A stretch of DNA of 64,000 nucleotides from Acetivibrio cellulolyticus CD2 (lineage in GTDB: Bacteria; Bacillota; Clostridia; Acetivibrionales; Acetivibrionaceae), in NCBI RefSeq assembly GCF_000179595.2, contig NZ_JH556657.1, positions 816,017 to 880,016 of the forward strand, read 5' to 3'. The notes under the pieces were generated by a model. It searched no databases, was not told the DNA's origin, and saw only the letters and a list, made by a program, of their open reading frames with translations. Both the position numbers and the translations under genes were made by a program. Of this stretch, positions 26,812 to 37,299 are shown in pieces (position 1 is the stretch's first letter; every line of letters starts with the position of its first letter).

Positions 26812-26837
26812 AGGAGCGGTTTACAGTGAACCGCTCC
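26812..26837 (-). terminator. Terminator after giant gene 2
   Basis: An inverted repeat GGAGCGGTT(C/T)A / TGAACCGCTCC is followed on the minus strand by GATTTTTATAGTTTT, a T-rich tail. Confidence 0.65.
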
Positions 26838-26896
26838 TTTAGTATACCTAATAAAACCAAGTGAATATAGAACTCTAAATCAGATATAAACTTAAT

Positions 26897-29800
26897 CTAT
26901 GGAGTCCACAAAACAGCTTTACCCGAATAGTCATTACCTGCAACCTGCCCAAGATCATTAATCGAATAAGCTGCAGAAGATTTGTAATCTAAAATACCAA
27001 AAGTGCCAACATCACTTAAATTAGTCATTACAGAGTCTTTCCACAAAAAAGGATGAAATGTTTCTATGCTGCTGCCTGACCCTCCAACAATAACTCCTTC
27101 GTTATTTATGTCATATGCGTATGAATTATTATTTTGACCGCCTAGTGTTCCTAAATCTTTCATAACTCCATTTTCCCAAAGAAAAGCATGCTTTGTGATA
27201 GAGTCATCTCCAATGTATGAGGATCCTACAATTTGTCCCTTCTCATTTATTGCTTCAGCATCTGTACGTCCAAATGTATCGCGATACCACACATTTTCAC
27301 GGCAAGCCAAATAATTTAATTCCGATTCTATCGAATTACCAGGGAAAGAGACTTTTTTGGCTTTACTGTTTAACGAACCCAAATCGGTAAAAACACCATT
27401 TTCATATAAAAAGCTGCGACGCTGTCTATCCACGCCTTCTGTTTCTTCAATTAATGCATCTCCAACTATTTGACCTTTATTATTAATGTCAATTGGTATG
27501 AAATTTCCTAAATCTTTATAGGTGCCATTATCTATTAAAAAGCCTGTAATCTTATATGTGCCAGGATTGGTATAATATCCGATTTTCTGACCTTTGTCGT
27601 TAATGTCAAGATACCTGTGATCACTATAATATGAAACATCTCCTTTATTCCATATGTAACCTATAGTATACATTGTGGAATAATAATCAAAATACTCCGC
27701 ATCCCAATCAACATATCCCTCGTAACTCATAAAAATCTCACTCTGATCATTAATTCTAAAAGCCCATGAAGTATAATCGTTCAACTTGCAAATGTCTCCT
27801 TCTTCCCATAAAACCGGAAATTCCTGATCACCTACTTTTGACTTCCCAACCACTTGTCCTTTACAGTTTATGCTACGTGCCTCAGAGTTACCTCCGAGAG
27901 TCCCTAAATCAAGAAAAGGTACAGGGGGCTTTAAGTTGGGCTCACCTAAGAATTTTATGAAAAGGTCCTGTGCTGGAGGTTGTCCAGGATGAGTTGGCTT
28001 CTTACTGGATACTGAAGCATCTGCTGCATCATATGCAGATTTAGCTGTAGTCGATTGCTCCAGAAATTTACTCAAAAAAAGGCTTGTTCTATCCCTTGCA
28101 ATATAATTTGGAACATAGTCGGAATAACCAAGGTATGTCCTTGCACCGGATTTTATAAAGGCATTTGCCATGGTTTCGTTATATGCAGATTTACAGCATC
28201 CCATTAATACTAAGTTATTTACATAGATGTTTTGAAAATATTTTTCTATAAATGAAGGAAGCACAAAATAATTTGATCCAATTATTTTCTCTTTGTCTTC
28301 ATCATATAGTGTAAAAATTGCCAGCCTGTGCATTTGCAAATCCCTCAAGATTTTGTCCTTTTCAACTGTTGAAGCACTGTCTTCATAGCTTTGAGCCAAG
28401 AAAAAACCAACCTGTCCTCCTACAGCGCCATCACGCATTCCCCATAAAGGTTCACTTCTGAGGGTCTGAAATAAATTTTCTCCATGAGAAGATAAACTGA
28501 TAACACCATATTTATAAAGCTCTGTTCTAAGAAAACTTATTGTTACTTCCTTATCCTTAAGATAGGTTATATCAGAATCTCTAAACACATCAGCGTCGTT
28601 ATATTTATATTTCTTTAAAGTCTCATATACATTAGGCGTATATGAATTCATGTCATTAGAATCATTAATTCCAAACTCATGCAACATTGGTGATAACATC
28701 AATACTTTCCTGTTGGCTATCCTTGGGCCTTTGACCTCAGTAGGAGATTCAGCACTGAATAATATGGATTTATCATTACTTCCTGAACTGCTTAAGGTAT
28801 CTGAGTTTTGAGCATTACTGTCAACAGTAGTGACAATTTCTGCTGAGGTTTGGTCAGTTGTAGGTGTATTAACCGATTCTTCCGATGTACTGTCAGTCTC
28901 ATCCTTCTTCCTTATGGAAATAGCTCCAAGTATACCGTTTTTATATTCAAACCATATACTATCGCTGCCATCAGACACACCAGCCTGTTGTATTTTGGGA
29001 TTGCTATTCAACTCAGAAAGCATTACATTTTTTGCACTTTCTATCCCTTCGGAAGCTATTAATTCAACATACCTTTTCACTTGTTCTTCCTGGAAGGCAC
29101 AGTTTTCTTTCATTTCTTCATCAGTTACCTTATTAAGTACACGCAAGTCAACACCTGCTGTCCTTTGGACTTTGTCCTGTGTAGCTGTTACAGTAAAATG
29201 CAAGGTTTGTGTTGTGCTATAGGACATGTTCTTTTTAAAACTGTATATGTTATCGCCGGCCTTTTCATCTCCGTCTACTCCAGCATCATTCAAAATACCA
29301 AGTTTTTCAATTATATTACCCTTTTCATCGGTCTTGTTCAGTTCTATTGTCAGTTCGGAATCATACTCAAAATTAGAAATACCGGCAGTAAAAATAACAT
29401 CTTCTGCTTGGTTTACAAACAAAGCATCAGGGTTTGCTTTTACAGAATCTATCTGCAATCCGCCTGAAGGTGTTGGAGTAATTGTTGGTGTAATTGTTGG
29501 TGTAGGTGTAGCAACAAGCTTGTTTTGTGCTGGGAATTCGTTAATTATTCCAAGCAGGTACTGTCTCATAAAAGCAAAATCAATGGAGTTAAAACTTCCA
29601 TTGCCGTCAACATCAGCAGCTTTAAGACCGTTTTCATAGGAAAACTCATTTATATTTCCAAGCAAATATTGTCTCATTAATCCAAAGTCTATAGAGTTTG
29701 CTGAACTGCTATTATCAATATCACCGAATATAATACCTGTTTCCTCTTCTTCAGGTGTTGATTGGTCAAACAGCCTTTTTGCCTCTTTTATTGCTTCTTT

Positions 29801-31903
29801 CTCGGATATCTGGACTTTTTTTGAAAGAATTTTCATATCCTTGTCTACAAATAAATAAGTAGGGTTAAGATACCAATATGTATATGCGTATTCGTTTGTG
29901 GTTTCATTATCCCGAACAACTGTATATTTTTTTGCAAATGCGCTGTTGGTGTCTTTTAGCATATAATTGACTGCATCATAGTGATACTCGTTCTCTTCTG
30001 AATAGGATATATTGATAACCTGCACATCAGGTAATTCTTCAATTATGCTATTTAAATTTTCGTCATACCAATTATATACGATTAGCATATTTCTTCCCTT
30101 AAAAGTATTTAAATTAACATCATGTCCACCCTGATCCTTTAATGTAAAATCAATAGTTTGACCAATTTCAGGATAATTTTCACCATAATATTTTAAGTCT
30201 AATAAATCAGAACCATCACATCGTGAATTGCAAACCCAGCCATCAGGCAGGAGATCCCAGAAGTCATTTATGCAGAAGTATTGTTGAGCAGTTACTTTTG
30301 TATAAAGTGGTACATCCCCTTTAATATAAGTAAGTTTAACTTGACTGGTTAATGTGTCATAAGACAGAGGTACCCATCCCTCAGGCAATATATCAGTTTC
30401 AAACCTTTTAGCGTACATATATTGCACATCGCCAAATTTGGCACCCTCAAGGCAGGTAATTGTACAGGTCTCACTATCGACAGTAGTTAGAATCCATCCC
30501 ATAGGGAGCTTCGGGTTTTCGATATCTCCTGAAGAATTTTTAGGGAATCTTTTGAGTGTCATTTGTGTTCCGTAACCAGCACCACCGGATATATATTTAA
30601 TACTGCATAATTTTTTTATCTCATCATAATTGTCAACAATCCATCCTTTTGGCAATTCATTATAACAGCTATTAGGGCTACAAGTTATATAATCATAGAT
30701 TATGTTTTCATGATCACCGTATTTGGCACCATTAAGAAATTTGATAGTTGGCTTCACTGAAGCATTTTTATTATAAGTAGTAAAAACCCACCCTTCAGGG
30801 ATGTGTTTAATAGCCCCCCAGAGGTAATTGCCGCTCGGATTTTCGTCAATATCAATTTCTGTACCATAGGCAGGAGTTCCAACATACAGGATTGTTTTAC
30901 CGTATTCAAGCCATACCCAATTCTTGGAATTCGGTAATCGAATATCTTCATCCTCTGAAAAATATATATCCAGTTTTGTTCCGATTGACTTTCGACCACC
31001 TATGTACATGATTTTATCTGCCGAGATGGATACCCAATTTTCAGGAAGGGGTGTTCCACTATATGTAAGTTTTATGTGTGGTGAAGTCAGTGTGTCTCCA
31101 TAGGCGTATTGTTTCGATGCATCCTTTCCAAGGTATTTAATAACTGCTTCCCTTGTAGTTGAATTATAATGTGTAACAATCCATCCGTCAGACAAGTAAT
31201 AATCATAACTAAGTTCAGTTAATTTTGAATATTCGATATCTCCTGGTTTTGCATTTCTTATACACTTCATTTTTGACTCATTATTAGACTCATCAACTCC
31301 AATGCTTATCCATCCGGACTTTAACCATTCACGTTCCAATTTCTCAATTGTCCCATAACTTACATCGCCTATAAATTTACGATCCCCATCAACAAGAAGC
31401 CAAAAATTATGATATTTATAGCAATCTTGAGAATAACCTTCATCTCCATATTTATAGCGGTATAACCCAGTATCTGAATTTATATTTACCGGGGTCTGAC
31501 CTTCATATTTTATAGTGTAATATCCGTCTATGGTTATGTATTCTTTCCATTCATTCGGAATATTCTCAAGAAAGCGTACCGGCTGTATAGTTCCATTAGC
31601 AGCCCCTTTGATATACTTTATAATATAGCTTGTAGTTTTTGTGTTGCCGAGATCAACAACTACCCAGTTTTCAGGCAGCACGTCCTTATTTATAGTGCTT
31701 TCGATGTCTCCGTATTTTGCGCCTCCTACATACTTAATTGTGTAATTTTGATCACTCTTTTCTACTACAATCCATTCCTCATCCAGATTTTCGATGGAAG
31801 CGACAACCTTTATATCACCATAGGATTGTGCCATAACCGTATTGCAAAAACCAATGATTGCAACTGCTAGTACTAAAACGAATAGATAGATCTTGTTTTT
31901 CAT
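26897..31903 (-). CDS. Giant secreted dockerin / caspase-like peptidase / HAF-repeat protein, copy 2
   Basis: A 1668-aa paralogue of copy 1 with the same domain order: signal peptide, N-terminal LPxGW/YGD repeats, cysteine-free redoxin-like domain, dockerin (GDIDNSSSANSIDF and DVDGNGSFNSIDF), a shorter TP linker, Ig-like domain, clan CD peptidase domain (SSHGEN and MGCCKSA retained) and HAF repeats. Differences from copy 1 cluster in the N-terminal repeats (a deletion around the YYDYRDYDYY tract) and in the HAF region (for example LNYLACRENVWYRDTF versus YNNYIYGPYVSYPDTY). Catalytic residues are intact. The function would be extracellular and cellulosome-associated if the dockerin is used; this is inference. 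Confidence 0.85.
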   Translation of the reverse strand: MKNKIYLFVLVLAVAIIGFCNTVMAQSYGDIKVVASIENLDEEWIVVEKSDQNYTIKYVGGAKYGDIESTINKDVLPENWVVVDLGNTKTTSYIIKYIKGAANGTIQPVRFLENIPNEWKEYITIDGYYTIKYEGQTPVNINSDTGLYRYKYGDEGYSQDCYKYHNFWLLVDGDRKFIGDVSYGTIEKLEREWLKSGWISIGVDESNNESKMKCIRNAKPGDIEYSKLTELSYDYYLSDGWIVTHYNSTTREAVIKYLGKDASKQYAYGDTLTSPHIKLTYSGTPLPENWVSISADKIMYIGGRKSIGTKLDIYFSEDEDIRLPNSKNWVWLEYGKTILYVGTPAYGTEIDIDENPSGNYLWGAIKHIPEGWVFTTYNKNASVKPTIKFLNGAKYGDHENIIYDYITCSPNSCYNELPKGWIVDNYDEIKKLCSIKYISGGAGYGTQMTLKRFPKNSSGDIENPKLPMGWILTTVDSETCTITCLEGAKFGDVQYMYAKRFETDILPEGWVPLSYDTLTSQVKLTYIKGDVPLYTKVTAQQYFCINDFWDLLPDGWVCNSRCDGSDLLDLKYYGENYPEIGQTIDFTLKDQGGHDVNLNTFKGRNMLIVYNWYDENLNSIIEELPDVQVINISYSEENEYHYDAVNYMLKDTNSAFAKKYTVVRDNETTNEYAYTYWYLNPTYLFVDKDMKILSKKVQISEKEAIKEAKRLFDQSTPEEEETGIIFGDIDNSSSANSIDFGLMRQYLLGNINEFSYENGLKAADVDGNGSFNSIDFAFMRQYLLGIINEFPAQNKLVATPTPTITPTITPTPSGGLQIDSVKANPDALFVNQAEDVIFTAGISNFEYDSELTIELNKTDEKGNIIEKLGILNDAGVDGDEKAGDNIYSFKKNMSYSTTQTLHFTVTATQDKVQRTAGVDLRVLNKVTDEEMKENCAFQEEQVKRYVELIASEGIESAKNVMLSELNSNPKIQQAGVSDGSDSIWFEYKNGILGAISIRKKDETDSTSEESVNTPTTDQTSAEIVTTVDSNAQNSDTLSSSGSNDKSILFSAESPTEVKGPRIANRKVLMLSPMLHEFGINDSNDMNSYTPNVYETLKKYKYNDADVFRDSDITYLKDKEVTISFLRTELYKYGVISLSSHGENLFQTLRSEPLWGMRDGAVGGQVGFFLAQSYEDSASTVEKDKILRDLQMHRLAIFTLYDEDKEKIIGSNYFVLPSFIEKYFQNIYVNNLVLMGCCKSAYNETMANAFIKSGARTYLGYSDYVPNYIARDRTSLFLSKFLEQSTTAKSAYDAADASVSSKKPTHPGQPPAQDLFIKFLGEPNLKPPVPFLDLGTLGGNSEARSINCKGQVVGKSKVGDQEFPVLWEEGDICKLNDYTSWAFRINDQSEIFMSYEGYVDWDAEYFDYYSTMYTIGYIWNKGDVSYYSDHRYLDINDKGQKIGYYTNPGTYKITGFLIDNGTYKDLGNFIPIDINNKGQIVGDALIEETEGVDRQRRSFLYENGVFTDLGSLNSKAKKVSFPGNSIESELNYLACRENVWYRDTFGRTDAEAINEKGQIVGSSYIGDDSITKHAFLWENGVMKDLGTLGGQNNNSYAYDINNEGVIVGGSGSSIETFHPFLWKDSVMTNLSDVGTFGILDYKSSAAYSINDLGQVAGNDYSGKAVLWTP

Positions 31904-31977
31904 TGTTCTCCCCCTAATAAATGATTTTGGCTATGATGGAAAACTCTATGCAATAAGAGTTATTCCCGACAAATGAA

Positions 31978-32006
31978 ATTATAATTTCCAGCATTTTATA
32001 TGTCAA
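31978..32006 (-). promoter_or_regulatory. Promoter of giant gene 2
   Basis: TTGACA (32001-32006), a 17-base spacer and TATAAT (31978-31983) on the minus strand, identical in layout to the copy 1 and copy 3 promoters. Confidence 0.8.
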
Positions 32007-32082
32007 CGGATTTATATTCTGGAAAGTAATTCATCTTTGCAACCGACATGTAAAATAAAACTATAAAAATCAGGAGCTGTAA

Positions 32083-32112
32083 CACTAAGAATTAGTGAAC
32101 AGCTCCGTCTTC
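32083..32112 (-). terminator. Terminator after giant gene 3
   Basis: GGAGCTGT(A)ACACTAA / TTAGTGAACAGCTCC forms a long stem on the minus strand, followed by the same GATTTTTATAGTTTT tail as copy 2. The stem differs in sequence but keeps pairing, which supports function. Confidence 0.7.
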
Positions 32113-32149
32113 TTATAAAAAAGTTTTGTTTTTTACCTAAAACCTGACT

Positions 32150-35100
32150 CTATGGAGTCCACAAAACAGCTTTACCCGAATAGCCTTTACCTGCAATCTG
32201 CCCAAGATCATTAATCGAATAAGCTATAGAATTATTGTAATATATACCACCAAAAGTACCAACATCCCTTAAATCAGTCATTACAGAGTTTTTCCACATG
32301 CAAGGATGACATGTGAGAAAGCTATCTCCTGCCCCACCAACAATAACTCCCTCATTATTTATGTCATAAGCTTGTGACCAATTATTTTCACCGCCCAGTG
32401 TACTTAAATCTTTCATAACTCCATTTTCCCAAAGAAAAGCATGCTGTGTCATAGAGTCATCTCCAATGTATGATGCTCCTACGATTTGTCCCTTCTCATT
32501 TATTGCTTCAGCACATGTATCTCCATATGTATCGGGATACGACACATATGGAGAGAAATAAATGTAATTAAATTGTGATTCTATAGAATCATCAGGGAAA
32601 GAGACTTTTTTGACTTTACTATTTAATGAGCCCAAATCGGTAAAAACACCATTTTCATATAAAAAGCTCCTATACTGTTCACTTACGCCTTCATATCCCG
32701 CAATTCTTGCAATTCCAACTATTTGGCCTTTATTATTAATGTCAGTTGGTATGAAATTTCCCAAATCTTTATACGTGCCATTATCTATTAAAAAGCCTGT
32801 AATCTGATATGTGAAAGGATCGGTATAATACCCGATTTTCTGACCTTTGTCATTAATGTCAATATATCTGTGATCACTATAATATGAAACCTCTCCTTTA
32901 TTCCATATATAGCCTCTAGTATACATTTTGGAATAATAATCAAAATAATCCGCATCCCAATCAACAAATCCCTCGTAACTCATAAAAATCTCACTCTGAT
33001 CATTAATTACTTGAGCCCATGAAGTATCATCGTTCAACTTGCAAATATCTCCATCTTCCCATAAAACCGGAAATTCCTGATCACCTACTTTTGACATTCC
33101 AACCACTTGTCCCTTACAGTTTATGCTACGGGCCTCAGAGTTACCTCCGAGAGTCCCTAAATCAAGAAAAGGTACAGGGGGCTTTAAGTTGGGCTCACCT
33201 AAGAATTTAATGCGAAAGCTCTGTGCTGGAGGTTGTCCAGGATGAGTTGGCATCTTACTGGATACTGAAGCCTCTGCTGCATCATATGCAGATTTAGCTG
33301 TAGCCGATTGCTCCAGAAATTTACTCAAAAAGAGGCTTGTTCTATCCCTTGCAATATAATGTTCAACATAGTCGGAAAAACCAAGGTATGTCCTTGCACC
33401 GGATTTTATAAAGGCATTTGCCATGGTTTCGTTATATGCAGATTTACAGCATCCCATTAATACTAAGTTATTTACGTATATGTTTTGAAAATATTTTTCT
33501 ATAAACGAAGGAAGCACAAAATAATTTGATCCAATTATTTTCTCTTTGTCTTCATCATATAGTGTAAAAATTGCCAGCCTGTGCATTTGCAAATCCCTCA
33601 AGATTTTGTCCTTTTCAACTGTTGAAGCACTGTCTTCATAGCTTTGAGCCAAGAAAAAACCAACCTGTCCTCCTACAGCACCATCACGCATTCCCCATAA
33701 AGGTTCACTTCTGAGGGTCTGAAATAAATTTTCTCCATGAGAAGATAAACTGATAACACCGTATTTATAAAGCTCTGTTCTAAGAAAACTTATTGTTACT
33801 TCCTTATCCTTAAGATAGGTTATATCAGAATCTCTAAACACATCAGCGTCGTTATATTTATATTTCTTTAATGTCTCATATACATTAGGCGTATATGAAT
33901 TCATGTCATTAGAATCATTAATTCCAAACTCATGCAACATTGGTGATAACATCAATACTTTCCTGTTTGCTATCCTTGGACCTTTGACCTCAGCAGGAGA
34001 TTCGGGACTGAATAATATGGATTTATCATTACTGCCTGAACTGCTTAAGGTATCGGTATTTTCAACATTACTGTCAACCGTAGTGACAGTTTCTGCTGAG
34101 GTTTGGTCAGTTGTAGGTGTATTAACTGATTCTTCCGATGTACTGTCAGTCTCATCCTTCTTCCTTATGGAAATAGCTCCAAGTATACCGTTTTTATATT
34201 CAAACCATATACTATCGCTGCCATCAGACACACCTGCCTGTTGTATTTTGGTATTGCTATTCAACTCAGAAAGCATTACATTTTTTGCACTTTCTATCCC
34301 TTCAGAAGCTATTAATTCAACATACCTTTTCACTTGTTCTTCCTGGAAGGCACAGTTTTCTTTCATTTCCTCATCAGTTACCTTATTAAGTACACGCAAG
34401 TCAACACCTGCTGTCCTTTGGACTTTGTCCTGTGTAGCTGTTACAGTAAAATGCAAGGTTTGTGTTGTGCTATATGACATGTTCTTTTTAAAACTGTATA
34501 TGTTATCGCCAGCCTTTTCATCTCCGTCTACTCCAGCATCATTCAAAATACCAAGTTTTTCAATTATATTACCATTTTCATCGCTCTTGTTTAGTTCTAT
34601 TGTCAGTTCAGAATCATACTCAAAATTAGAAATACCAGCAGTAAAAATAACATCCTCTGCTTGGTTGACAAACAAAGCATCAGGGTTTGCTTTTACAGAA
34701 TCTATTTGCAATCCGCCTGAAGGGGAAGGCGTTGGAGTAATTGTTGGTGTAATTGTTGGTGTAGCAGTTGCTTTAGGTGTAGCAACAAGTTTGTTTTGTG
34801 CTGGGAATTCTTTAATTATTCCAAGCAGGTACTGTCTCATAAAAGCAAAATCAATGGAGTTAAAACTTCCATTGCCGTCAACATCAGCAGATTCAAGACC
34901 GTTTTCATAGGAAAACTCATTAATGATACCAAGCAAATATTGTCTCATTAATCCAAAGTCTATAGAGTTTGCTGAACCGGTATTATCAATATCACCTAAT
35001 ATAATACTTGTTTCCTCTTCTTCAGGTGTTGATGGGGCAAACAGCCTTTTTCCTTCAACTGTTGCTTCTTTCTCAGATATCTGAACTTTTTTTGAAAGAA

Positions 35101-37177
35101 TTTTCATATCCTTATCTACAAATAAATACGCAGGGTTAACATACCAATTTGTATATGCATATCCGTTTGTAGTTTCATTATCCCGAACATATGTGTATTT
35201 TTCTGCAAATGCCCTTTCGGTGTCTTTTAGCATATAATTGACTGCTGAAAAGATATCCTCGTCCTCTTCCTCTTCTGAAGAGGATATATTGATAACTTGC
35301 ACATCAGGTAATTCTTCAATTATGCTATTTAAATTTGTATTTTGCCAATTATATGCAATAATTGTATTTCTTCCTTTGAAAGTATTTAAATCAACATCAT
35401 TTCCGTTCAAGTCCTTTAATGTAAAATCAATAGTTTGGCCAATTTCAGGATAATTTTCACCAAAATATTTTAAGTCCGATAAATAATAACTGTCATTTCG
35501 TGCAAAGCTAACCCATCCATCAGGCAGGACATCCCAGAATTTTTTTATGCAGCCGTTATGAAAAGCAGATACTTCAGTATAAAGTGGTACATCCCCTTTA
35601 ATATAAGTTAGTTTAAGTTGACTGGTTAATTCGTCATAAGACTGACATACCCATCCATCAGGTAATATATCAGTGTTTATCGTTTCAGAGTACATATATT
35701 GAACATCACCAAATTTGGCACCCTCAATGCAGGTAATTGTTAAGCTCTCACTATCAACAGTAGTGACAATCCATCCAATAGGAAGCTTTGGGGAGGCTTT
35801 ATCTCCTACATAATTTTTAATTATAATTTGTGTTCCATAATCAGCACCACCCAATATGTATTTAATGCTGCATGTTTTTTTGACCTCATCATAATCGTCA
35901 ATAATCCATCCTTCTGGCAATTTATTATAACAGTAATCATCTGTATATTCATAGCTTATGGTTTCCTGATCACCATATTTGGCACCGTTAAGAAATTTGA
36001 TAGTAAACTTCTCGGAATCACTTTTATCATCAAAAGTGTAAACCCACCCTTTAGGAATTTCATCAATAGAACGCCAGAAGGAATAATTATTATATCCGTC
36101 AATATCAATTTTCGTACCATAGGCGGGAGTTCCTACATACAGGATTGTTTTACCGTATTTAAACCATACCCAATTCTTAGAATTCGGTAATCGAAATTCT
36201 TCACCCTCTGAAAAATATATATCCAGTTTTGTTCCGATTGACTTTCGACCGCCTATGTACATGATTTTATCTGCCGAAATAGATACCCAATTTTCAGGAA
36301 GGGGCGTTCCATCACTTGCTAGTTTAATATGTGGGGAAGTCAGTGTGTCTCCATAGGCGTATTGTTTCGATGAATCCTTTCCAAGGTATTTAATAACTGC
36401 TTCCCTTGTAGTTGAATTATAATGTGTAACAACCCATCCGTCAGACAAGTAATAATCATAATCACGATAATCATAATAACCAGTTAATTTTGAATATTCG
36501 ATATCTCCTTGTTTTGCATTTTTTATACACTTCATTTTTGACTCGTTATTAGACTCATCAACTCCGATGCTTATCCATCCGGACTTTAACCATTCACGTG
36601 CCAATTTCTCAATTGTCCCATAACTTACATTGCCTATGAATTTATAATCATAAAACCCATACTCAAGCCAAAAATTATGATAGTTTTCGCAATCGTTAGC
36701 ATAACCTTCATCTTTATCTCCATATTTATAGCGGTATAACCCAGTATCTGAATTTATATTTACCGGGGTCTGCCCTTCATATTTTATAGTGCAATATCCG
36801 TCTATCGTTATGTATTCTTTCCATTCCTTCGGAATATTCTCAAGAAAGCGAACCGGCTGTATAGCTCCATTAGCAGCCCCTTCGATATACTTTATAATAT
36901 AGCTTGTAGTCTTTGTGTTGCCGAGATCAACAACTACCCAGTTTTCAGGCAGCATGTCCTTATTTATAGTGCTTTCAATGTCTCCGTATTTTGCGCCTCC
37001 TACATACTTAATTGTGTAATTTTGTTCACTTTTTTCTACTACAATCCATTCTTCATCCAGATTTTCAATGGAAGCAACAACCTTTGTATCTCCATAGGAT
37101 TGTGCCATAACTATATTGCAAAAACCAATGATTGCAACTGCTAGTACTAAAACGAATAGATAGATCTTGTTTTTCAT
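32150..37177 (-). CDS. Giant secreted dockerin / caspase-like peptidase / HAF-repeat protein, copy 3
   Basis: A 1675-aa paralogue, the most divergent of the three in its N-terminal repeats and redoxin-like region, yet almost identical through the dockerin, Ig-like and peptidase domains. The dockerin reads GDIDNTGSANSIDF and DVDGNGSFNSIDF. The peptidase His (SSHGEN) and Cys (MGCCKSA) are kept. A TP linker of ITPTITPTPSPSGG type follows the dockerin. It is the first gene of the tandem array in transcription order, though each copy has its own promoter. The neighbouring two-component system upstream could regulate it, but no evidence in sequence proves this. Confidence 0.85.
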   Translation of the reverse strand: MKNKIYLFVLVLAVAIIGFCNIVMAQSYGDTKVVASIENLDEEWIVVEKSEQNYTIKYVGGAKYGDIESTINKDMLPENWVVVDLGNTKTTSYIIKYIEGAANGAIQPVRFLENIPKEWKEYITIDGYCTIKYEGQTPVNINSDTGLYRYKYGDKDEGYANDCENYHNFWLEYGFYDYKFIGNVSYGTIEKLAREWLKSGWISIGVDESNNESKMKCIKNAKQGDIEYSKLTGYYDYRDYDYYLSDGWVVTHYNSTTREAVIKYLGKDSSKQYAYGDTLTSPHIKLASDGTPLPENWVSISADKIMYIGGRKSIGTKLDIYFSEGEEFRLPNSKNWVWFKYGKTILYVGTPAYGTKIDIDGYNNYSFWRSIDEIPKGWVYTFDDKSDSEKFTIKFLNGAKYGDQETISYEYTDDYCYNKLPEGWIIDDYDEVKKTCSIKYILGGADYGTQIIIKNYVGDKASPKLPIGWIVTTVDSESLTITCIEGAKFGDVQYMYSETINTDILPDGWVCQSYDELTSQLKLTYIKGDVPLYTEVSAFHNGCIKKFWDVLPDGWVSFARNDSYYLSDLKYFGENYPEIGQTIDFTLKDLNGNDVDLNTFKGRNTIIAYNWQNTNLNSIIEELPDVQVINISSSEEEEDEDIFSAVNYMLKDTERAFAEKYTYVRDNETTNGYAYTNWYVNPAYLFVDKDMKILSKKVQISEKEATVEGKRLFAPSTPEEEETSIILGDIDNTGSANSIDFGLMRQYLLGIINEFSYENGLESADVDGNGSFNSIDFAFMRQYLLGIIKEFPAQNKLVATPKATATPTITPTITPTPSPSGGLQIDSVKANPDALFVNQAEDVIFTAGISNFEYDSELTIELNKSDENGNIIEKLGILNDAGVDGDEKAGDNIYSFKKNMSYSTTQTLHFTVTATQDKVQRTAGVDLRVLNKVTDEEMKENCAFQEEQVKRYVELIASEGIESAKNVMLSELNSNTKIQQAGVSDGSDSIWFEYKNGILGAISIRKKDETDSTSEESVNTPTTDQTSAETVTTVDSNVENTDTLSSSGSNDKSILFSPESPAEVKGPRIANRKVLMLSPMLHEFGINDSNDMNSYTPNVYETLKKYKYNDADVFRDSDITYLKDKEVTISFLRTELYKYGVISLSSHGENLFQTLRSEPLWGMRDGAVGGQVGFFLAQSYEDSASTVEKDKILRDLQMHRLAIFTLYDEDKEKIIGSNYFVLPSFIEKYFQNIYVNNLVLMGCCKSAYNETMANAFIKSGARTYLGFSDYVEHYIARDRTSLFLSKFLEQSATAKSAYDAAEASVSSKMPTHPGQPPAQSFRIKFLGEPNLKPPVPFLDLGTLGGNSEARSINCKGQVVGMSKVGDQEFPVLWEDGDICKLNDDTSWAQVINDQSEIFMSYEGFVDWDADYFDYYSKMYTRGYIWNKGEVSYYSDHRYIDINDKGQKIGYYTDPFTYQITGFLIDNGTYKDLGNFIPTDINNKGQIVGIARIAGYEGVSEQYRSFLYENGVFTDLGSLNSKVKKVSFPDDSIESQFNYIYFSPYVSYPDTYGDTCAEAINEKGQIVGASYIGDDSMTQHAFLWENGVMKDLSTLGGENNWSQAYDINNEGVIVGGAGDSFLTCHPCMWKNSVMTDLRDVGTFGGIYYNNSIAYSINDLGQIAGKGYSGKAVLWTP

Positions 37178-37251
37178 TGTTATCCCCCTAATAAATGATT
37201 TTGGCTATGATGGAAAACTCTATGCAATAAGAGCTATTCCAGACAAATGAA

Positions 37252-37280
37252 ATTATAATTTCCAGCATTTGATATGTCAA
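37252..37280 (-). promoter_or_regulatory. Promoter of giant gene 3
   Basis: TTGACA (37275-37280), 17 bases, TATAAT (37252-37257) on the minus strand. Similarity to the other two copies stops a few bases upstream of the -35 box, marking the edge of the duplicated unit. Confidence 0.8.
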
Positions 37281-37299
37281 CGGATTTATAAAATGAATA

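Larger units (their letters stand above)
26576..26896. other. Spacer between giant genes 1 and 2
   Basis: These 321 bases contain the promoter and leader of copy 1 (26580-26680) and the hairpin following copy 2 (26812-26837). Between them are about 100 AT-rich bases in which I see nothing. Confidence 0.6.
21471..37280 (-). repeat. Tandem triplication of giant secreted-protein genes
   Basis: Three units of about 5.3 kb follow each other head to tail: genes at 21563-26575, 26897-31903 and 32150-37177, each with the same promoter, 5' untranslated region and similar downstream hairpin. The central part (dockerin to peptidase domain) is nearly identical between copies. The N-terminal repeats and the HAF repeats differ by scattered substitutions and small indels. 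Confidence 0.9.
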
